Shown one piece after another: positions 8,870 to 18,537 of a stretch of 64,000 bases of DNA. Where the stretch lies: assembly GCF_001517405.1 (NCBI RefSeq), contig NZ_LN907827.1:2548587-2612586 (forward strand), written 5' to 3'. The number at the start of each line of letters is the position of its first letter. Within the stretch, counting starts at the first letter, position 1. This DNA is from Duffyella gerundensis (GTDB lineage Bacteria > Pseudomonadota > Gammaproteobacteria > Enterobacterales > Enterobacteriaceae). A program made the translations under genes and the position numbers. A model generated the notes under the pieces. The model was not told where the DNA came from, did no database searches, and saw only the letters and a program-made list of their open reading frames with translations.

Positions 8870-10153
8870 ATGTTTAAGAATCTACGCTGGACCCTCGTAC
8901 TGCTGCTTTTCCTGGTGTACATGATCAACTATCTCGATCGCGTGGCGCTGTCACTGACGGTGCCGATGATCGAGAAAGATCTGCTGCTCAACGCTGAGCA
9001 GTTCGGCCTGATCTTTGGCAGCTTCTTCTTCGGCTACGCCATCTTTAACTTTGTTGGCGGCCTGGCGACCGATAAGTTCGGCCCAACGCTGGTGCTCGGC
9101 CTGGCGGTGGGGCTGTGGTCGCTGTTCTGCGGCCTGACTGCGGTAGCCACCGGCTTCTGGTCGATGCTGATCCTGCGCGTGCTGTTCGGGATGGCCGAAG
9201 GGCCGATCTGCGCCTCGGCGAATAAAGCGATCAACGGCTGGTTTCCGAAGAAACAGGCGGCCACCGCCATGGGGCTGCTCAGTGCCGGTTCGCCTTTGGG
9301 TGGCGCTATTGCTGGCCCGATTATCGGCTATCTGGCGCTGGGCTTTGGCTGGCGTCCGGCGTTTGTCATCATCTGCCTGATTGGCGTGGTGTGGATGGCG
9401 GCGTGGTTCTTTATTGCCGCCGACAACCCGGCGAAAAGCAAGCGTGTCTCGGCGGAAGAGCGTTCGTTGATTGAACGCCTGAAGGCGGAGCAGCAAACTG
9501 CGGCGGAAGAAGCCAGCGAAGCGTCGCACGGTCTCGCGCACTATCTGCGTCAGCCGATCATCCTCGTTACCGCCTTTGCTTTCTTCTGCTACAACTACAT
9601 TTTGTTCTTCTTCCTGAGCTGGTTCCCGGCCTATCTGGTGCAGGCGCACGGCCTGGATATCAAGGCGATGAGCATCACCACCATGATCCCGTGGATCGTC
9701 GGTTTTGTTGGCCTGGCGCTGGGCGGCTGGATTTCCGATAAAATCTTTAACATTACCGGCAAGTTACTGCTTTCCAGAAAAATTGTGCTGGTGTTCTCAT
9801 TAATGGCGGCGGCGATTTGTGTCGCGCTGGCGGGAACGGTAAAAGAGGTCAACTCTGCGGTTATCATGATGTCGGTGTCGATCTTCTTCCTCTACATCAC
9901 CGGTGCCATTTACTGGGCGATTATTCAGGACGTGGTGCATAAAAGCCGGGTCGGCAGCATCAGCGGCTTTATTCATCTGGTCGGCAGCCTGTCCGGCATC
10001 ATCGGCCCGGTAGTCACCGGCTTTATCGTGCATCATACCGGCAAATTCGACAGCGCCTTCGTGCTGGCGGGCGTGGTCGCCGCGGTCGGTGCGCTGCTGG
10101 TGCTGTTTGTGATTAAAGAGCCAAAAGCCACGACCAAACCCGTTTCGATTTAA
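8870..10153 (+). CDS. MFS sugar-acid transporter (YdfJ/ExuT-like)
   Basis: A 427-residue, 12-TM major facilitator protein of the anion:cation symporter (hexuronate/galactonate) type. The N-terminus has NYLDRVALS following the first TM, and the loop after TM2 carries GGLATDKFGP; the central cytoplasmic loop is about residues 185-225. Its position between rspB and the oxidoreductase matches the E. coli ydfJ gene, which is found beside rspAB, so the likely role is uptake of the sugar acid degraded by the cluster. The 160-base gap upstream holds no gene and no clear terminator. Confidence 0.85.
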   Translation: MFKNLRWTLVLLLFLVYMINYLDRVALSLTVPMIEKDLLLNAEQFGLIFGSFFFGYAIFNFVGGLATDKFGPTLVLGLAVGLWSLFCGLTAVATGFWSMLILRVLFGMAEGPICASANKAINGWFPKKQAATAMGLLSAGSPLGGAIAGPIIGYLALGFGWRPAFVIICLIGVVWMAAWFFIAADNPAKSKRVSAEERSLIERLKAEQQTAAEEASEASHGLAHYLRQPIILVTAFAFFCYNYILFFFLSWFPAYLVQAHGLDIKAMSITTMIPWIVGFVGLALGGWISDKIFNITGKLLLSRKIVLVFSLMAAAICVALAGTVKEVNSAVIMMSVSIFFLYITGAIYWAIIQDVVHKSRVGSISGFIHLVGSLSGIIGPVVTGFIVHHTGKFDSAFVLAGVVAAVGALLVLFVIKEPKATTKPVSI

Positions 10154-10201
10154 CCTGACCCGGGCGCGCCCGTCGCGCCCCTGTTGTAAAAAGGATGAAC
10201 T

Positions 10202-11665
10202 ATGTTGGCCGTCGATAAGCTCCCCTCTTCCACGCTGTTGCCAGGTTACGATCGTTCCCGCCTGAAAACCCGCATGCTGCACATCGGCTTTGGTGCCTTT
10301 CACCGCGCGCATCAGGCGGTCTGCAGCGATAAGCTGGCCAGTGAGCATCACAGCGACTGGGGATACTGCGAAGTAAACCTTAACAGCGGTGAGTTGATCG
10401 CCGCACTACGTGAGCAATCCCTGCTGTACAGCGTGACCGAACTGGCCGATGACTCACGCCATACGCGGGTGGTTGGCGTCATTACCGCCGCGCTGCACGG
10501 CAAAGGCGACGGCATTGAGACGGTGATTGAGGCGATGTGCCAGCCCGATATCGCTATCGTCTCAATGACGGTAACGGAAAAAGGCTACTGCTATCAGCCA
10601 GCAACCGGTCAGCTGAACCTGCAGCATCCCGATATTCAGCATGACCTGGCGCACCCACAGCAGCCGGTTTCCCTGCCCGGCGTGATTCTGGCGGCGATTG
10701 CCCGACGCCATGAGCGCGGCCTGCCGCCGTTTAGCGTGATGTCCTGCGACAATATGCCGGAGAATGGCCACGTCACGCGCAACGTAATTCTGCAGCTGGC
10801 ACAGGCGCAGGATGCGCAGCTGGCGACCTATATCGCCGACGCGCTGACCTTTCCTTCCACTATGGTGGATCGCATCGTGCCTGCCATGACCGATGAGGCG
10901 CTGACCTCGCTGAGCGAGACGCTGGGTAGCTACGATCCGGTGGCGGTCTCCTGTGAGCCTTTTTTCCAGTGGGTGATCGAAGACAATTTTGTCAACGGTC
11001 GTCCGGCCTGGGAGAAAGCGGGTGCCGAGCTGGTCAGTGACGTGCTGCCGTTTGAAGAGATGAAGCTGCGCATGCTCAACGGCAGCCACTCATTTCTCGC
11101 CTACCTCGGCTACCTTGCCGGTTATGAACACATCAGCGACTGCATGGCGGACGGCGATTTCCGCCTGGCGGCGCGTAAGCTGATGCTGGATGAACAGGCA
11201 CCGACGCTGCGCACGCCGAATGTCGATCTGGTGGCCTACGCGGATTCGCTGCTGGCGCGTTATGAAAATCGCGCCATTAAACACCGCACCGGACAGATTG
11301 CCACCGACGGCACGCAGAAGCTGCCGCAGCGCTGGCTGGACAGCATTCGCTGGCACATCACGCAAGGCAGCGCGTATCCGCTGCTGGCGCTCGGCGTGGC
11401 AGCGTGGATTCGCTATGTCGGTGCCGTTGACGAACAGGGCAACGCCATTGAGGTGCGTGATGCCATGAAGAGTGAACTGGCAGAGCGCGTGGCGGCCAGT
11501 GCAGAAGGCGAAGCGCGGGTCGCAGCGCTGCTGGGCATCGAATCAGTATTTGGTGAGGATTTGCCGCACAACGCCGATTTTGTCGCGCAGGTAAATGATT
11601 GTTATCAGCAGCTACTGCGTCAGGGCGCGCGGGCCACGGTGGCGCAGGCGGTGGCAAACGGCTGA
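10202..11665 (+). CDS. ydfI: Mannitol dehydrogenase family oxidoreductase (YdfI-like)
   Basis: A 487-residue long-chain dehydrogenase of the UxuB/MtlD family. The N-terminal NAD-binding domain has the family glycine-rich start HIGFGAFHRAHQA near residue 28, and the catalytic region carries KLRMLNGSHSFLAYLG around residue 290. Fructuronate reductase, which interconverts D-fructuronate and D-mannonate, is the expected activity, fitting a mannonate dehydratase in the same operon. Same-length E. coli YdfI lies in the equivalent cluster. A terminator follows at 11710. Confidence 0.88.
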   Translation: MLAVDKLPSSTLLPGYDRSRLKTRMLHIGFGAFHRAHQAVCSDKLASEHHSDWGYCEVNLNSGELIAALREQSLLYSVTELADDSRHTRVVGVITAALHGKGDGIETVIEAMCQPDIAIVSMTVTEKGYCYQPATGQLNLQHPDIQHDLAHPQQPVSLPGVILAAIARRHERGLPPFSVMSCDNMPENGHVTRNVILQLAQAQDAQLATYIADALTFPSTMVDRIVPAMTDEALTSLSETLGSYDPVAVSCEPFFQWVIEDNFVNGRPAWEKAGAELVSDVLPFEEMKLRMLNGSHSFLAYLGYLAGYEHISDCMADGDFRLAARKLMLDEQAPTLRTPNVDLVAYADSLLARYENRAIKHRTGQIATDGTQKLPQRWLDSIRWHITQGSAYPLLALGVAAWIRYVGAVDEQGNAIEVRDAMKSELAERVAASAEGEARVAALLGIESVFGEDLPHNADFVAQVNDCYQQLLRQGARATVAQAVANG

Positions 11666-11709
11666 AACGGAAAGCGCTGGCGCTGGCGATAAGGGCTGTT
11701 TAGACTAGC

Positions 11710-11735
11710 GGTGCCCGTTTGGGCACCCTTTTTTT
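11710..11735 (+). terminator. Rho-independent terminator after the rsp cluster
   Basis: A 7-bp stem GGTGCCC/GGGCACC with a GTTT loop, followed by CTTTTTTT. It separates the catabolic genes from the regulator gene rspR. Confidence 0.9.
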
Positions 11736-11781
11736 ATCAAAGCAGGCTCTGTTGCCGCCAGCCACTATAGGGATGTTGCGC

Positions 11782-12468
11782 ATGTCGATTGCCTATACCA
11801 TTACGGCTTCTGAGCCGGTCAATCAGCAGATCTATCGCTATCTGCGTCAGGAGATTGTCACCTGCATTATTCCTCCCGGTTCGCTACTGTCGGAAAAAGA
11901 GGTCTCCGCGCGGTTTGATGTCTCACGTCAGCCGGTGCGGGAAGCCTTTATCAAGCTGGCGGAAGCGGGCCTGGTGCAGGTCCTGCCACAGCGTGGCACC
12001 TTTGTGCGTAAAATCTCTGCCCGTCGGGTGGCCGATGGCCGTTTCATTCGCGAAGCGGTGGAAATAGCCGTGGTGCGCCGCGCCGCGCTGGAAGCCACGC
12101 CGGTGGCGCTGCTGGCGCTGCAGCAAAATCTTGACCTGCAGGCGCTGGCCGCCCAGCGCAACGACATTCAGGGATTTTTAGCACTGGATGACGCCTTTCA
12201 CCGTCTGATTGCCGAAAGCATCGATTGCGCGCTCGCCTGGGAAACGGTGGAAAACATCAAAGCCACCATGGATCGCGTGCGTTTCCTGACGCTGAGCAAG
12301 GTGTCGCCGCCGGAAAGCCTGATTGAACAGCATCGGGAAATCTACGCGGCAGTTGCGGCGCAGGACGCCGATGCCGCCGAGCTGGCGATGCGTCGCCATT
12401 TGCAGGAAATGATCTTTTCCATCACGCCTATCTCCGAACAAAACAGCGAGTGGTTTGAGCAACACTAA
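11782..12468 (+). CDS. rspR: RspR, GntR/FadR-type transcriptional regulator
   Basis: A 228-residue DNA-binding protein. The winged helix (about residues 15-80) includes the GntR signature LSEKEVSARFDVSRQPVREA, and the C-terminal helical FCD domain (about 95-220) binds the effector, usually a sugar acid, often with a metal. Similarity to E. coli RspR (YdfH), which represses rspAB, is strong (EPVNQQIYRYL; QHLQE-like RHLQEM near the end). The ATG at 11782 has AGGGA 8 bases upstream; an in-frame ATG at 11773 overlaps that site and is less likely. Confidence 0.92.
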   Translation: MSIAYTITASEPVNQQIYRYLRQEIVTCIIPPGSLLSEKEVSARFDVSRQPVREAFIKLAEAGLVQVLPQRGTFVRKISARRVADGRFIREAVEIAVVRRAALEATPVALLALQQNLDLQALAAQRNDIQGFLALDDAFHRLIAESIDCALAWETVENIKATMDRVRFLTLSKVSPPESLIEQHREIYAAVAAQDADAAELAMRRHLQEMIFSITPISEQNSEWFEQH

Positions 12469-12471
12469 TCA

Positions 12472-12500
12472 ACGGGAGCCAGTCTGCTCCCGTTTTTTTT
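12472..12500 (+). terminator. Terminator after rspR
   Basis: An 8-bp stem ACGGGAGC/GCTCCCGT with a CAGTCT loop and a run of eight T. It ends inside the last codons of the convergent gene thiD. Confidence 0.9.
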
Positions 12501-13299
12501 ACCACCAGCGATGAAAATGGTGCACCGGACCCATACCTTTCCCCACCTCCAGCGTATCCGCCTGCTCCAGTGCGCCTTGTAACCAGGTTTTTGCCGCCTC
12601 AACCGTTTCGGCCCAGGTGGCATAGCGCGGGCGCAACGCGGCCAGCGCCGCTGACAGCGAACAGCCGGTGCCGTGCGTATGCCGCGTATTCACCCGCGGC
12701 GTGCTGAAGCGCTGTTCGCCATCAGAAGTAAACAGCCAGTCCGGGCTTTCCGCTTCGTGCAGATGGCCGCCCTTCATCAGCACCGCCTGACAGCCCAGCG
12801 CCAGCAGCGCGCGCCCCTGCTCACGCATCTCTGCCTCATTGAGTGCCGGATCACAATCAAGCAGCACCGCCGCTTCCGGCAGATTCGGCGTGATCAACGA
12901 TACCTGAGGCAGCAGGCGCTCACGCAGGCTGGCCACCGCCTGCGGCGCCAGCAGCGCATCGCCGCTTTTCGCCACCATTACGGTATCAAGCACCACCCAC
13001 GGCAGCGCGGCCTGCGCCAGTTTATCTGCCACCACCTCAATCACCGCCTGCTCGCCCAGCATGCCGATTTTGGCGCTGTCGATGCGCACGTCGCTGAGCA
13101 CCGAGTCGAGCTGGGCGCCGACAAAAGCGGGATCGATACGATAAAGCGCCTGCACGCCCTGCGTATTCTGCGCCACCAGCGCGGTGATCACGCTGGTGCC
13201 GTAAGCACCAAGGGCAGAGAACGCTTTCAAATCGGCCTGAATGCCCGCGCCGCCGCTGGGATCGGTTCCGGCGATGGTCAACGCATTAATCCGCTTCAT
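12499..13299 (-). CDS. thiD: Hydroxymethylpyrimidine (phosphate) kinase ThiD
   Basis: Phosphorylates HMP to HMP-P and then HMP-PP, the pyrimidine half of thiamine. The 266-residue ribokinase-fold protein has the N-terminal [20 protein letters not shown] substrate-binding segment, a KIGMLG strand, and the C-terminal anion-hole motif [12 protein letters not shown]. The start chosen at 13299 ([11 protein letters not shown]) overlaps the thiM stop by four bases, indicating coupling; the frame continues upstream but not in a family-like way. Confidence 0.95.
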   Translation of the reverse strand: MKRINALTIAGTDPSGGAGIQADLKAFSALGAYGTSVITALVAQNTQGVQALYRIDPAFVGAQLDSVLSDVRIDSAKIGMLGEQAVIEVVADKLAQAALPWVVLDTVMVAKSGDALLAPQAVASLRERLLPQVSLITPNLPEAAVLLDCDPALNEAEMREQGRALLALGCQAVLMKGGHLHEAESPDWLFTSDGEQRFSTPRVNTRHTHGTGCSLSAALAALRPRYATWAETVEAAKTWLQGALEQADTLEVGKGMGPVHHFHRWW

Positions 13300-14093
13300 G
13301 GCTGCACCTCCGCGCCCTGCTGCCACAGCGCATCCAGTAACGCCTGCTGAAAGCTGCCCGGCCCGCCAGCGCCTGAAGCAGCAGCCTGCTCGCCCGCGCG
13401 TGCCATTAGCTGACAGGCGGTAGCCACCAGCATCAGCCGATCGCCAGACAGCGCGCAAAATGCGGCAACCATCGCCGACAGCGCACAGCCGGTGCCCACC
13501 ACGCGCGTCAGCAGCAAATCGCCACCCGACACGGCGATCAGGCGCTCGCCATCGGTGACATAATCCGTTTCGCCGGTGACGGCGACAATGGCGCCACTGC
13601 GGCTGGCCAGCTGTTTTGCCGCCGTTATCGCCAGATGCGAGTGGTGCAGGCTGTCGACGCCACGCCCTTGCGCATCAATGCCCGCCAGTACGAGGATTTC
13701 AGAGGCGTTGCCCCGAATAGCCGCTGGCTGCTGATCCAGCAGTTCACGGCAAAATCCGGTGCGTAAAGGCAGTGTACCGACGGCCACCGGATCCAGCGTC
13801 CAGGGCACATTCGCCGCGCGCGCCGCCGCAATGGCTGCACGCATGGCAGGGATACGATCGCGCGTTAAGGTGCCCACGTTGATCAGCAGCGCATCGGCCA
13901 GCGGGCTAAAAATAGCGGCCTCTTCGGTATCAATCACCATGGCGGGCGAAGCATTTAAGGCCAGCAGCACATTGGCGGTAAACGCCTGTACGACATCGTT
14001 GGTCATGCAGTGCACCAGCGGTGCGCGCTGTTGAAAGTGGGTAAGCGTGGTGGCGACAAACGCGCCGGAGAGGTGTTGCGGTTGATTGGTCAT
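13296..14093 (-). CDS. thiM: Hydroxyethylthiazole kinase ThiM
   Basis: Salvage kinase that phosphorylates 4-methyl-5-(2-hydroxyethyl)thiazole. The 265-residue ribokinase-like protein has [12 protein letters not shown] and LALNASPAM near the N-terminus, the LDPVAVG strand (about residue 99), the GNASEI motif and the anion-hole [11 protein letters not shown]. It is the first gene after the TPP riboswitch and forms a thiMD salvage operon. Confidence 0.95.
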   Translation of the reverse strand: MTNQPQHLSGAFVATTLTHFQQRAPLVHCMTNDVVQAFTANVLLALNASPAMVIDTEEAAIFSPLADALLINVGTLTRDRIPAMRAAIAAARAANVPWTLDPVAVGTLPLRTGFCRELLDQQPAAIRGNASEILVLAGIDAQGRGVDSLHHSHLAITAAKQLASRSGAIVAVTGETDYVTDGERLIAVSGGDLLLTRVVGTGCALSAMVAAFCALSGDRLMLVATACQLMARAGEQAAASGAGGPGSFQQALLDALWQQGAEVQP

Positions 14094-14138
14094 AAAGCTC
14101 CCAACCGGCGTCTAAGAAGGCGAATGCGGTCAGGCATT

Positions 14139-14219
14139 TGACTTCCCTACGCTGGCATTATCCAGGTCAGGTAATACGGGTATTTCTCAGCCTTTATAAA
14201 AAAGGGCACCCCGAGTCAG
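14139..14219 (-). promoter_or_regulatory. TPP riboswitch (THI element)
   Basis: The minus-strand RNA contains the conserved core in order: ACTCGGGGTGCCC (P1/P3 start), CTGAGAAATACCCGT, ACCTGACCTGGATAATGCCA and GCGTAGGGAAGT. These are the hallmark TPP-binding segments. It lies 45 bases before thiM, so thiamine pyrophosphate is expected to shut off thiMD expression, as for E. coli thiM. Confidence 0.97.
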
Positions 14220-14287
14220 TGTTACGCCATGAGCATAAGGAAGTGGCAGCGCTTAAGCAAGCGGGAGTATTCGGCCATGTGCAAACG

Positions 14288-14315
14288 CAAAAAACCCGGG
14301 ACAGGCCCGGGTTTT
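14288..14315 (-). terminator. Terminator downstream of ahpF
   Basis: AAAACCCGGG-ACAG(G)-CCCGGGTTTT, a long perfect stem flanked by A and T runs. It ends ahpF transcripts on the minus strand and could also work on the plus strand. Confidence 0.88.
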
Positions 14316-14333
14316 AGTGATGATGCGTAACGG

Positions 14334-15902
14334 TTACTGCGCGGGTTTGGTACGGATCAGATGATCAAAGGCACTGAGCGAGGCTTTAGCCCCTTCGCCG
14401 CTGGCAATAATGATCTGCTTGTACGGTACCGTGGTGCAGTCACCGGCAGCAAACACGCCTTTTACGCTGGTTTCGCAACGGGCATCAATGATGATTTCGC
14501 CCATTTTGGTGCGCTCAACCGTGCCTTCCAGCCAGTTGGTGTTGGGCAGCAGGCCAATCTGCACGAAGATACCTGCCAGTGGCAGCTGATGGCTCTGCTG
14601 CGTCACACGATCGACATACTGCAGGCCGGTGACTTTGCTGCCGTCGCCTTTCACTTCAGTGGTCTGCGCGTTGAGGATCACGTCGACGTTATGCAGGCTG
14701 CGCAGTTTGTTCTGCAGCACCTGATCGGCGCGCATTTCACCGGCAAACTCCAGCAGCGTCACATGTTCAACGATACCGGCCAGATCGATAGCCGCTTCCA
14801 CGCCGGAGTTACCGCCGCCAATTACCGCCACGCGCTTACCTTTGAACAGCGGGCCATCGCAGTGTGGGCAATAAGTTACGCCTTTGGTGCGATACTCGTT
14901 CTCGCCAGGCACGTTCATGTTACGCCAGCGGGCGCCGGTGGCGATAATCAGGCTGCGCGTTTTCAACACCGCGCCGGTCGCCGTTTCAACCGCATGCAGT
15001 CCGCCTTCGGCCGCTGCAGGAATCAGCTTGATGGCGCTTTGTGCATCAATAACGTCGACTTCATAATCATCAACGTGCGCACGCAGTGCACCGGCCAGTT
15101 TCGCGCCTTCGGTTTTCTGTACCGAGATGTAGTTTTCGATATCCACGGTGTCCAGCACCTGGCCACCAAAACGCTCGCCCATCAGGCCGGTACGAATACC
15201 TTTACGCGCCGAGTAAATCGCCGCCGCTGCACCCGCCGGGCCACTGCCGACAATCAGCACTTCATAGGCTTCACGCTGGTTCAGCGCTTCCGCCGCACGC
15301 TTGTCGGCGTTGGTGTCGACCTTGCTGACGATTTCAGCCAGGCTCAGGCGGCCCTGACCAAACTCTTTGCCGTTCAGGAACACGGCTGGCACGCCCATGA
15401 TATTGCGTTCCTGAATCTCATTCTGGAACACGCCGCCATCGATCGCCGTGTGCGAGATACGCGGGTTGATCACCGCCATCAGGTTCAGCGCCTGCACCAC
15501 GTCCGGGCAGTTATGGCAGGAGAGCGAATAATAGGTTTCGAAGTGGAAATCGCCTTCCAGCGCGGCAACCTGATCCAACAGCTCCTGCGCTTCTTTCGAA
15601 GGATGCCCACCGGTTTGCAGCAGCGCCAAAACCAGTGAGGTAAATTCATGACCCATTGGCGAACCGGCGAAACGCGGCCCGGTCTCTTTGCCTGGGTTGG
15701 TAATTAAAAATGAAGGCTTACGTACTGGCTTATCGTTCTCTTCGCGGAAAGAGACTTTGTCTGACAGTCCGGCGATATCTACCAGCAGATCCCTGATTTC
15801 AGCCGATTTTGCACCGTCATCCAGCGTAGCGATCAACTCAACAGGTTTCGATAATTTCTCAAGATAGGCTTTGAGTTGGGTTTTCAGATTATTGTCGAGC
15901 AT
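14334..15902 (-). CDS. ahpF: Alkyl hydroperoxide reductase subunit F
   Basis: NADH-dependent flavoprotein that re-reduces AhpC. The 522-residue protein has an N-terminal double thioredoxin-fold domain with the CHNC redox pair, then a thioredoxin-reductase-like FAD/NADH module with [17 protein letters not shown], the CPHC active disulfide and [14 protein letters not shown], and the terminal [14 protein letters not shown] motif. The start at 15902 (MLDNNLK) fits E. coli and has AGGAACT upstream. It follows ahpC, separated by a hairpin. In E. coli ahpCF is at another locus, so it is relocated relative to this synteny. Confidence 0.96.
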   Translation of the reverse strand: MLDNNLKTQLKAYLEKLSKPVELIATLDDGAKSAEIRDLLVDIAGLSDKVSFREENDKPVRKPSFLITNPGKETGPRFAGSPMGHEFTSLVLALLQTGGHPSKEAQELLDQVAALEGDFHFETYYSLSCHNCPDVVQALNLMAVINPRISHTAIDGGVFQNEIQERNIMGVPAVFLNGKEFGQGRLSLAEIVSKVDTNADKRAAEALNQREAYEVLIVGSGPAGAAAAIYSARKGIRTGLMGERFGGQVLDTVDIENYISVQKTEGAKLAGALRAHVDDYEVDVIDAQSAIKLIPAAAEGGLHAVETATGAVLKTRSLIIATGARWRNMNVPGENEYRTKGVTYCPHCDGPLFKGKRVAVIGGGNSGVEAAIDLAGIVEHVTLLEFAGEMRADQVLQNKLRSLHNVDVILNAQTTEVKGDGSKVTGLQYVDRVTQQSHQLPLAGIFVQIGLLPNTNWLEGTVERTKMGEIIIDARCETSVKGVFAAGDCTTVPYKQIIIASGEGAKASLSAFDHLIRTKPAQ

Positions 15903-15927
15903 AGTGAGTTCCTGGTCTGGTAAATAC

Positions 15928-15951
15928 ATCGGGTGCTAAAAAGCACCCGAT
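15928..15951 (-). promoter_or_regulatory. Intercistronic hairpin between ahpC and ahpF
   Basis: Perfect 10-bp stem ATCGGGTGCT/AGCACCCGAT with a 4-base loop, with no T-run on the ahpF side. It is placed to attenuate or process the transcript so that AhpC is made in excess over AhpF, as seen in related bacteria; this role is inferred. Confidence 0.75.
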
Positions 15952-16027
15952 GAGAGAGATACGGTTCACCTGTCAGGCAGCCAGTGACTGCCTGAGTGAC
16001 GTATAACGTTTAAAGCCGTGAGGCGAG

Positions 16028-16591
16028 TTAGATTTTGCCAACCAGATCCAACGATGGAGACAGAGTGGCTTCGCCCTCTTTCCATTTGGCCGGGCAAACT
16101 TCGCCTGGGTGTGAAGCAACGTACTGTGCCGCTTTCACTTTACGCAGCAGGTCAGAGGCGTCACGGCCAATGCCTTCAGCGGTGATTTCGATCGCCTGGA
16201 TGATGCCTTCCGGGTCAACGATGAAGGTACCACGGTCAGCAAGGCCTTCCGCTTCACGCAGGATTTCAAAGTTACGAGACAGCTGCGCGGTTGGATCGCC
16301 GATCATTGCGTATTCGATTTTGCCGATGGTGTCTGAGCTACCGTGCCATGCTTTATGGGTAAAGTGGGTGTCGGTAGAAACAGAGTAGATATCCACGCCC
16401 AGTTTCTGGAACTCAGCGTAATGGTCGGCAACGTCGCCCAGTTCGGTTGGGCAAACAAAGGTAAAGTCAGCCGGGTAGAAGAAGAACACGCTCCATTTAC
16501 CCTCGACATTTTTTTCGGTGACTTCGATGAACTCGCCATTTTTAAACGCGGTGTTTTTGAATGGCTTAATTTTGGTATTGATAATAGACAT
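16028..16591 (-). CDS. ahpC: Alkyl hydroperoxide peroxidase AhpC
   Basis: Typical 2-Cys peroxiredoxin of 187 residues that reduces H2O2 and organic peroxides with electrons from AhpF. The peroxidatic Cys47 is in [10 protein letters not shown] and the resolving cysteine is in GEVCPAKW near residue 166; the GDPT-type motif is [15 protein letters not shown] site precedes the ATG (minus-strand AACGGAGGACGTCAG). OxyR control is expected, but I could not place an OxyR site with confidence in the 230 bases upstream. Confidence 0.97.
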   Translation of the reverse strand: MSIINTKIKPFKNTAFKNGEFIEVTEKNVEGKWSVFFFYPADFTFVCPTELGDVADHYAEFQKLGVDIYSVSTDTHFTHKAWHGSSDTIGKIEYAMIGDPTAQLSRNFEILREAEGLADRGTFIVDPEGIIQAIEITAEGIGRDASDLLRKVKAAQYVASHPGEVCPAKWKEGEATLSPSLDLVGKI

Positions 16592-16823
16592 CTGACGTCC
16601 TCCGTTAAAAGATGTGATGCACGTTACAGAAAAACCCTGTTCGATGCTAATAAGCAGCCCATATCAATTCGATAAACAAAAGCTAACAAGCTATGTGGAC
16701 GGCGCATGGCGCTGGCTCAGAGCGAGTCGAAAATGGCCCGGGCAGGTTGCCGCTTTCCATTCGATTTTATCACAGGCCTTTTAACTGCCAGGCTTGTGGC
16801 CTGTCAATGTTTTGGAGCATAAC

Positions 16824-17252
16824 GTGCAAATTAGACCTTTTTGTGAAGCTGACCGCCCTTTTTTACGCACGCTGTTTCTGGCATCGCGCAAGGCGAACTG
16901 GCACTGGCTGGATAGCAGCCGCTGGCAACTGGAGGATTTTGACAGCACCGTACTGGGTGAAACGGTGTTGGTCGTAGAACAGGAGGGACATCGCGTTGGC
17001 TTTGCCGCGCTGCTGGAAAATGACAACTTTCTGCACAGCCTGTTTGTCGATCCACAACATCAGGGCAGCGGCGTCGGCAGCGCGTTGTTAAAGGCGGTGC
17101 AGGCACGATTCACCTCAACCGGTGCGCTAAAATGCCTGTTAGCCAACAAACCGGCACAGGCATTTTATCAGCGGCACGGCTGGCAGGTGATTGCGCAGGG
17201 CGAGAGCGAACAAGGCGAGTACGTTCTGATGCACTATAAACTGCGCCCGTAA
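16824..17252 (+). CDS. GNAT-family N-acetyltransferase
   Basis: A 142-residue single-domain acetyltransferase of the GNAT fold. The acetyl-CoA-binding motif A is at about residues 70-85 (LFVDPQHQGSGVGSALL), preceded by the strand LLENDNFLHS, with the FYQRHGW motif B near residue 115. I chose GTG at 16824, because GGAG lies 8 bases upstream and the protein then begins with the family-typical VQIRPF; an in-frame upstream ATG at 16794 adds ten unlikely residues. The acceptor substrate cannot be told. Confidence 0.82.
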   Translation: MQIRPFCEADRPFLRTLFLASRKANWHWLDSSRWQLEDFDSTVLGETVLVVEQEGHRVGFAALLENDNFLHSLFVDPQHQGSGVGSALLKAVQARFTSTGALKCLLANKPAQAFYQRHGWQVIAQGESEQGEYVLMHYKLRP

Positions 17253-17266
17253 GCCGGGCGCAAATC

Positions 17267-18376
17267 TTATAGGGCGCGGAAGGCGATATCGCCCGGAATC
17301 ACCTCACCCTGCCAGTAAAGCTGCGCGGCCACCGCACCGGCCAGCTGACGATAGCGGGCGGTAAATTCCCCGTGCGGATCGCGGATCACTGTGGGTTCAC
17401 CGGCATCCAGATCTTCGCGCAGCTGGATGTGCAGCGGCAGCTGGCTGAGCAGGCGCGTATGGTACTGTTCGGCCAGCTTCTCTGCGCCGCCGCTGCCAAA
17501 TATCGCCTCATGATGGCCGCAGTTGCTGCAAATATGCATGCTCATGTTTTCCACCACGCCCAGCACCGGCACATTGACCTTCTCAAACATCACAATGCCC
17601 TTGCGCGCGTCGAGCAGCGCAATATCCTGCGGCGTAGTGATGATCACCGCGCCGGTGACCGGCACGTTCTGCGCCAGCGTCAGCTGGATATCGCCGGTGC
17701 CTGGCGGCATATCCAGCACCAGATAATCGAGTTCCGGCCACAGCGTTTCGTTCAGCAGCTGCATCAGCGCCTTGCTGGCCATGGGCCCGCGCCACACCAT
17801 GGCGTTATCGTCGGTGACCAGATAACCGATGGAGTTAGTGGCCAGGCCGTGCGCCATGATCGGCGCCATGTGTTTCCCGTCGGGCGAAGAAGGACGCTGA
17901 TCGTCGGTGCCCAACATGCTCGGCACCGATGGGCCGTAGATATCAGCATCCAGCAGGCCCACGCGCGCGCCTTCGGCGGCCAGCGCCAGCGCCATGTTCA
18001 CCGCCGTCGTGGATTTGCCCACGCCGCCTTTGCCGGAGCTGACGGCGATAATGTTTTTTACACCGTTAGCGCCAGGCTGATCTTTGACCCGCTTCAGCGT
18101 GGCGATATCGTGACGCAGACGCCAGTCGATCGCTCCCGCGCCGGTGATGCGCAGCAAATCGGCGCTGACCTGCTCTTTCAGCTGGTCAAACGCGCCGTTC
18201 CAGACAAACGGCATCAGCAATTCGACATGCAGCCGGTTATCCAGCAACGCTACGTGGTGCAGCGCTTTCAGCACGATCAAATTGCGCTGCAGCGTAGGGT
18301 GTTCAAAACGGGCGAGAACGCCGGCAACCATGGCGCGCAGCGTTTCCGGTGAATGATGGGGGGATTCAGTGTTCAT
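17267..18376 (-). CDS. mrp: Iron-sulfur cluster carrier ATPase Mrp (ApbC)
   Basis: A 369-residue Mrp/NBP35 P-loop ATPase that carries and delivers Fe-S clusters. The N-terminal MIP18-like domain (about 1-90) is followed by the deviant Walker A GKGGVGKST at 115-123, the DADIYGPSVPSML strand and the C-x2-C cluster ligand pair in ICSNCGHHE. It is divergent from metG with 161 bases between them, the same arrangement as in E. coli. Confidence 0.95.
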   Translation of the reverse strand: MNTESPHHSPETLRAMVAGVLARFEHPTLQRNLIVLKALHHVALLDNRLHVELLMPFVWNGAFDQLKEQVSADLLRITGAGAIDWRLRHDIATLKRVKDQPGANGVKNIIAVSSGKGGVGKSTTAVNMALALAAEGARVGLLDADIYGPSVPSMLGTDDQRPSSPDGKHMAPIMAHGLATNSIGYLVTDDNAMVWRGPMASKALMQLLNETLWPELDYLVLDMPPGTGDIQLTLAQNVPVTGAVIITTPQDIALLDARKGIVMFEKVNVPVLGVVENMSMHICSNCGHHEAIFGSGGAEKLAEQYHTRLLSQLPLHIQLREDLDAGEPTVIRDPHGEFTARYRQLAGAVAAQLYWQGEVIPGDIAFRAL

Positions 18377-18537
18377 CCCTGCTCCTCTGTTTTCTTGTTA
18401 GCCTGATGACGCCATTCAGCTAATCATATCAGAAGCCTGGCCGAATGAAGCGCTGGCAAACCCTCTGTTTACGCCGGGACGGCCTTTCAGGTAACATCTA
18501 AGACCGTTTTTTTAACCACAAGAAAGCAACGTAAACT

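Noticed and set aside
14361..15638. 425-codon frame opposite ahpF
   Set aside because: Pure antisense shadow of a certain gene.
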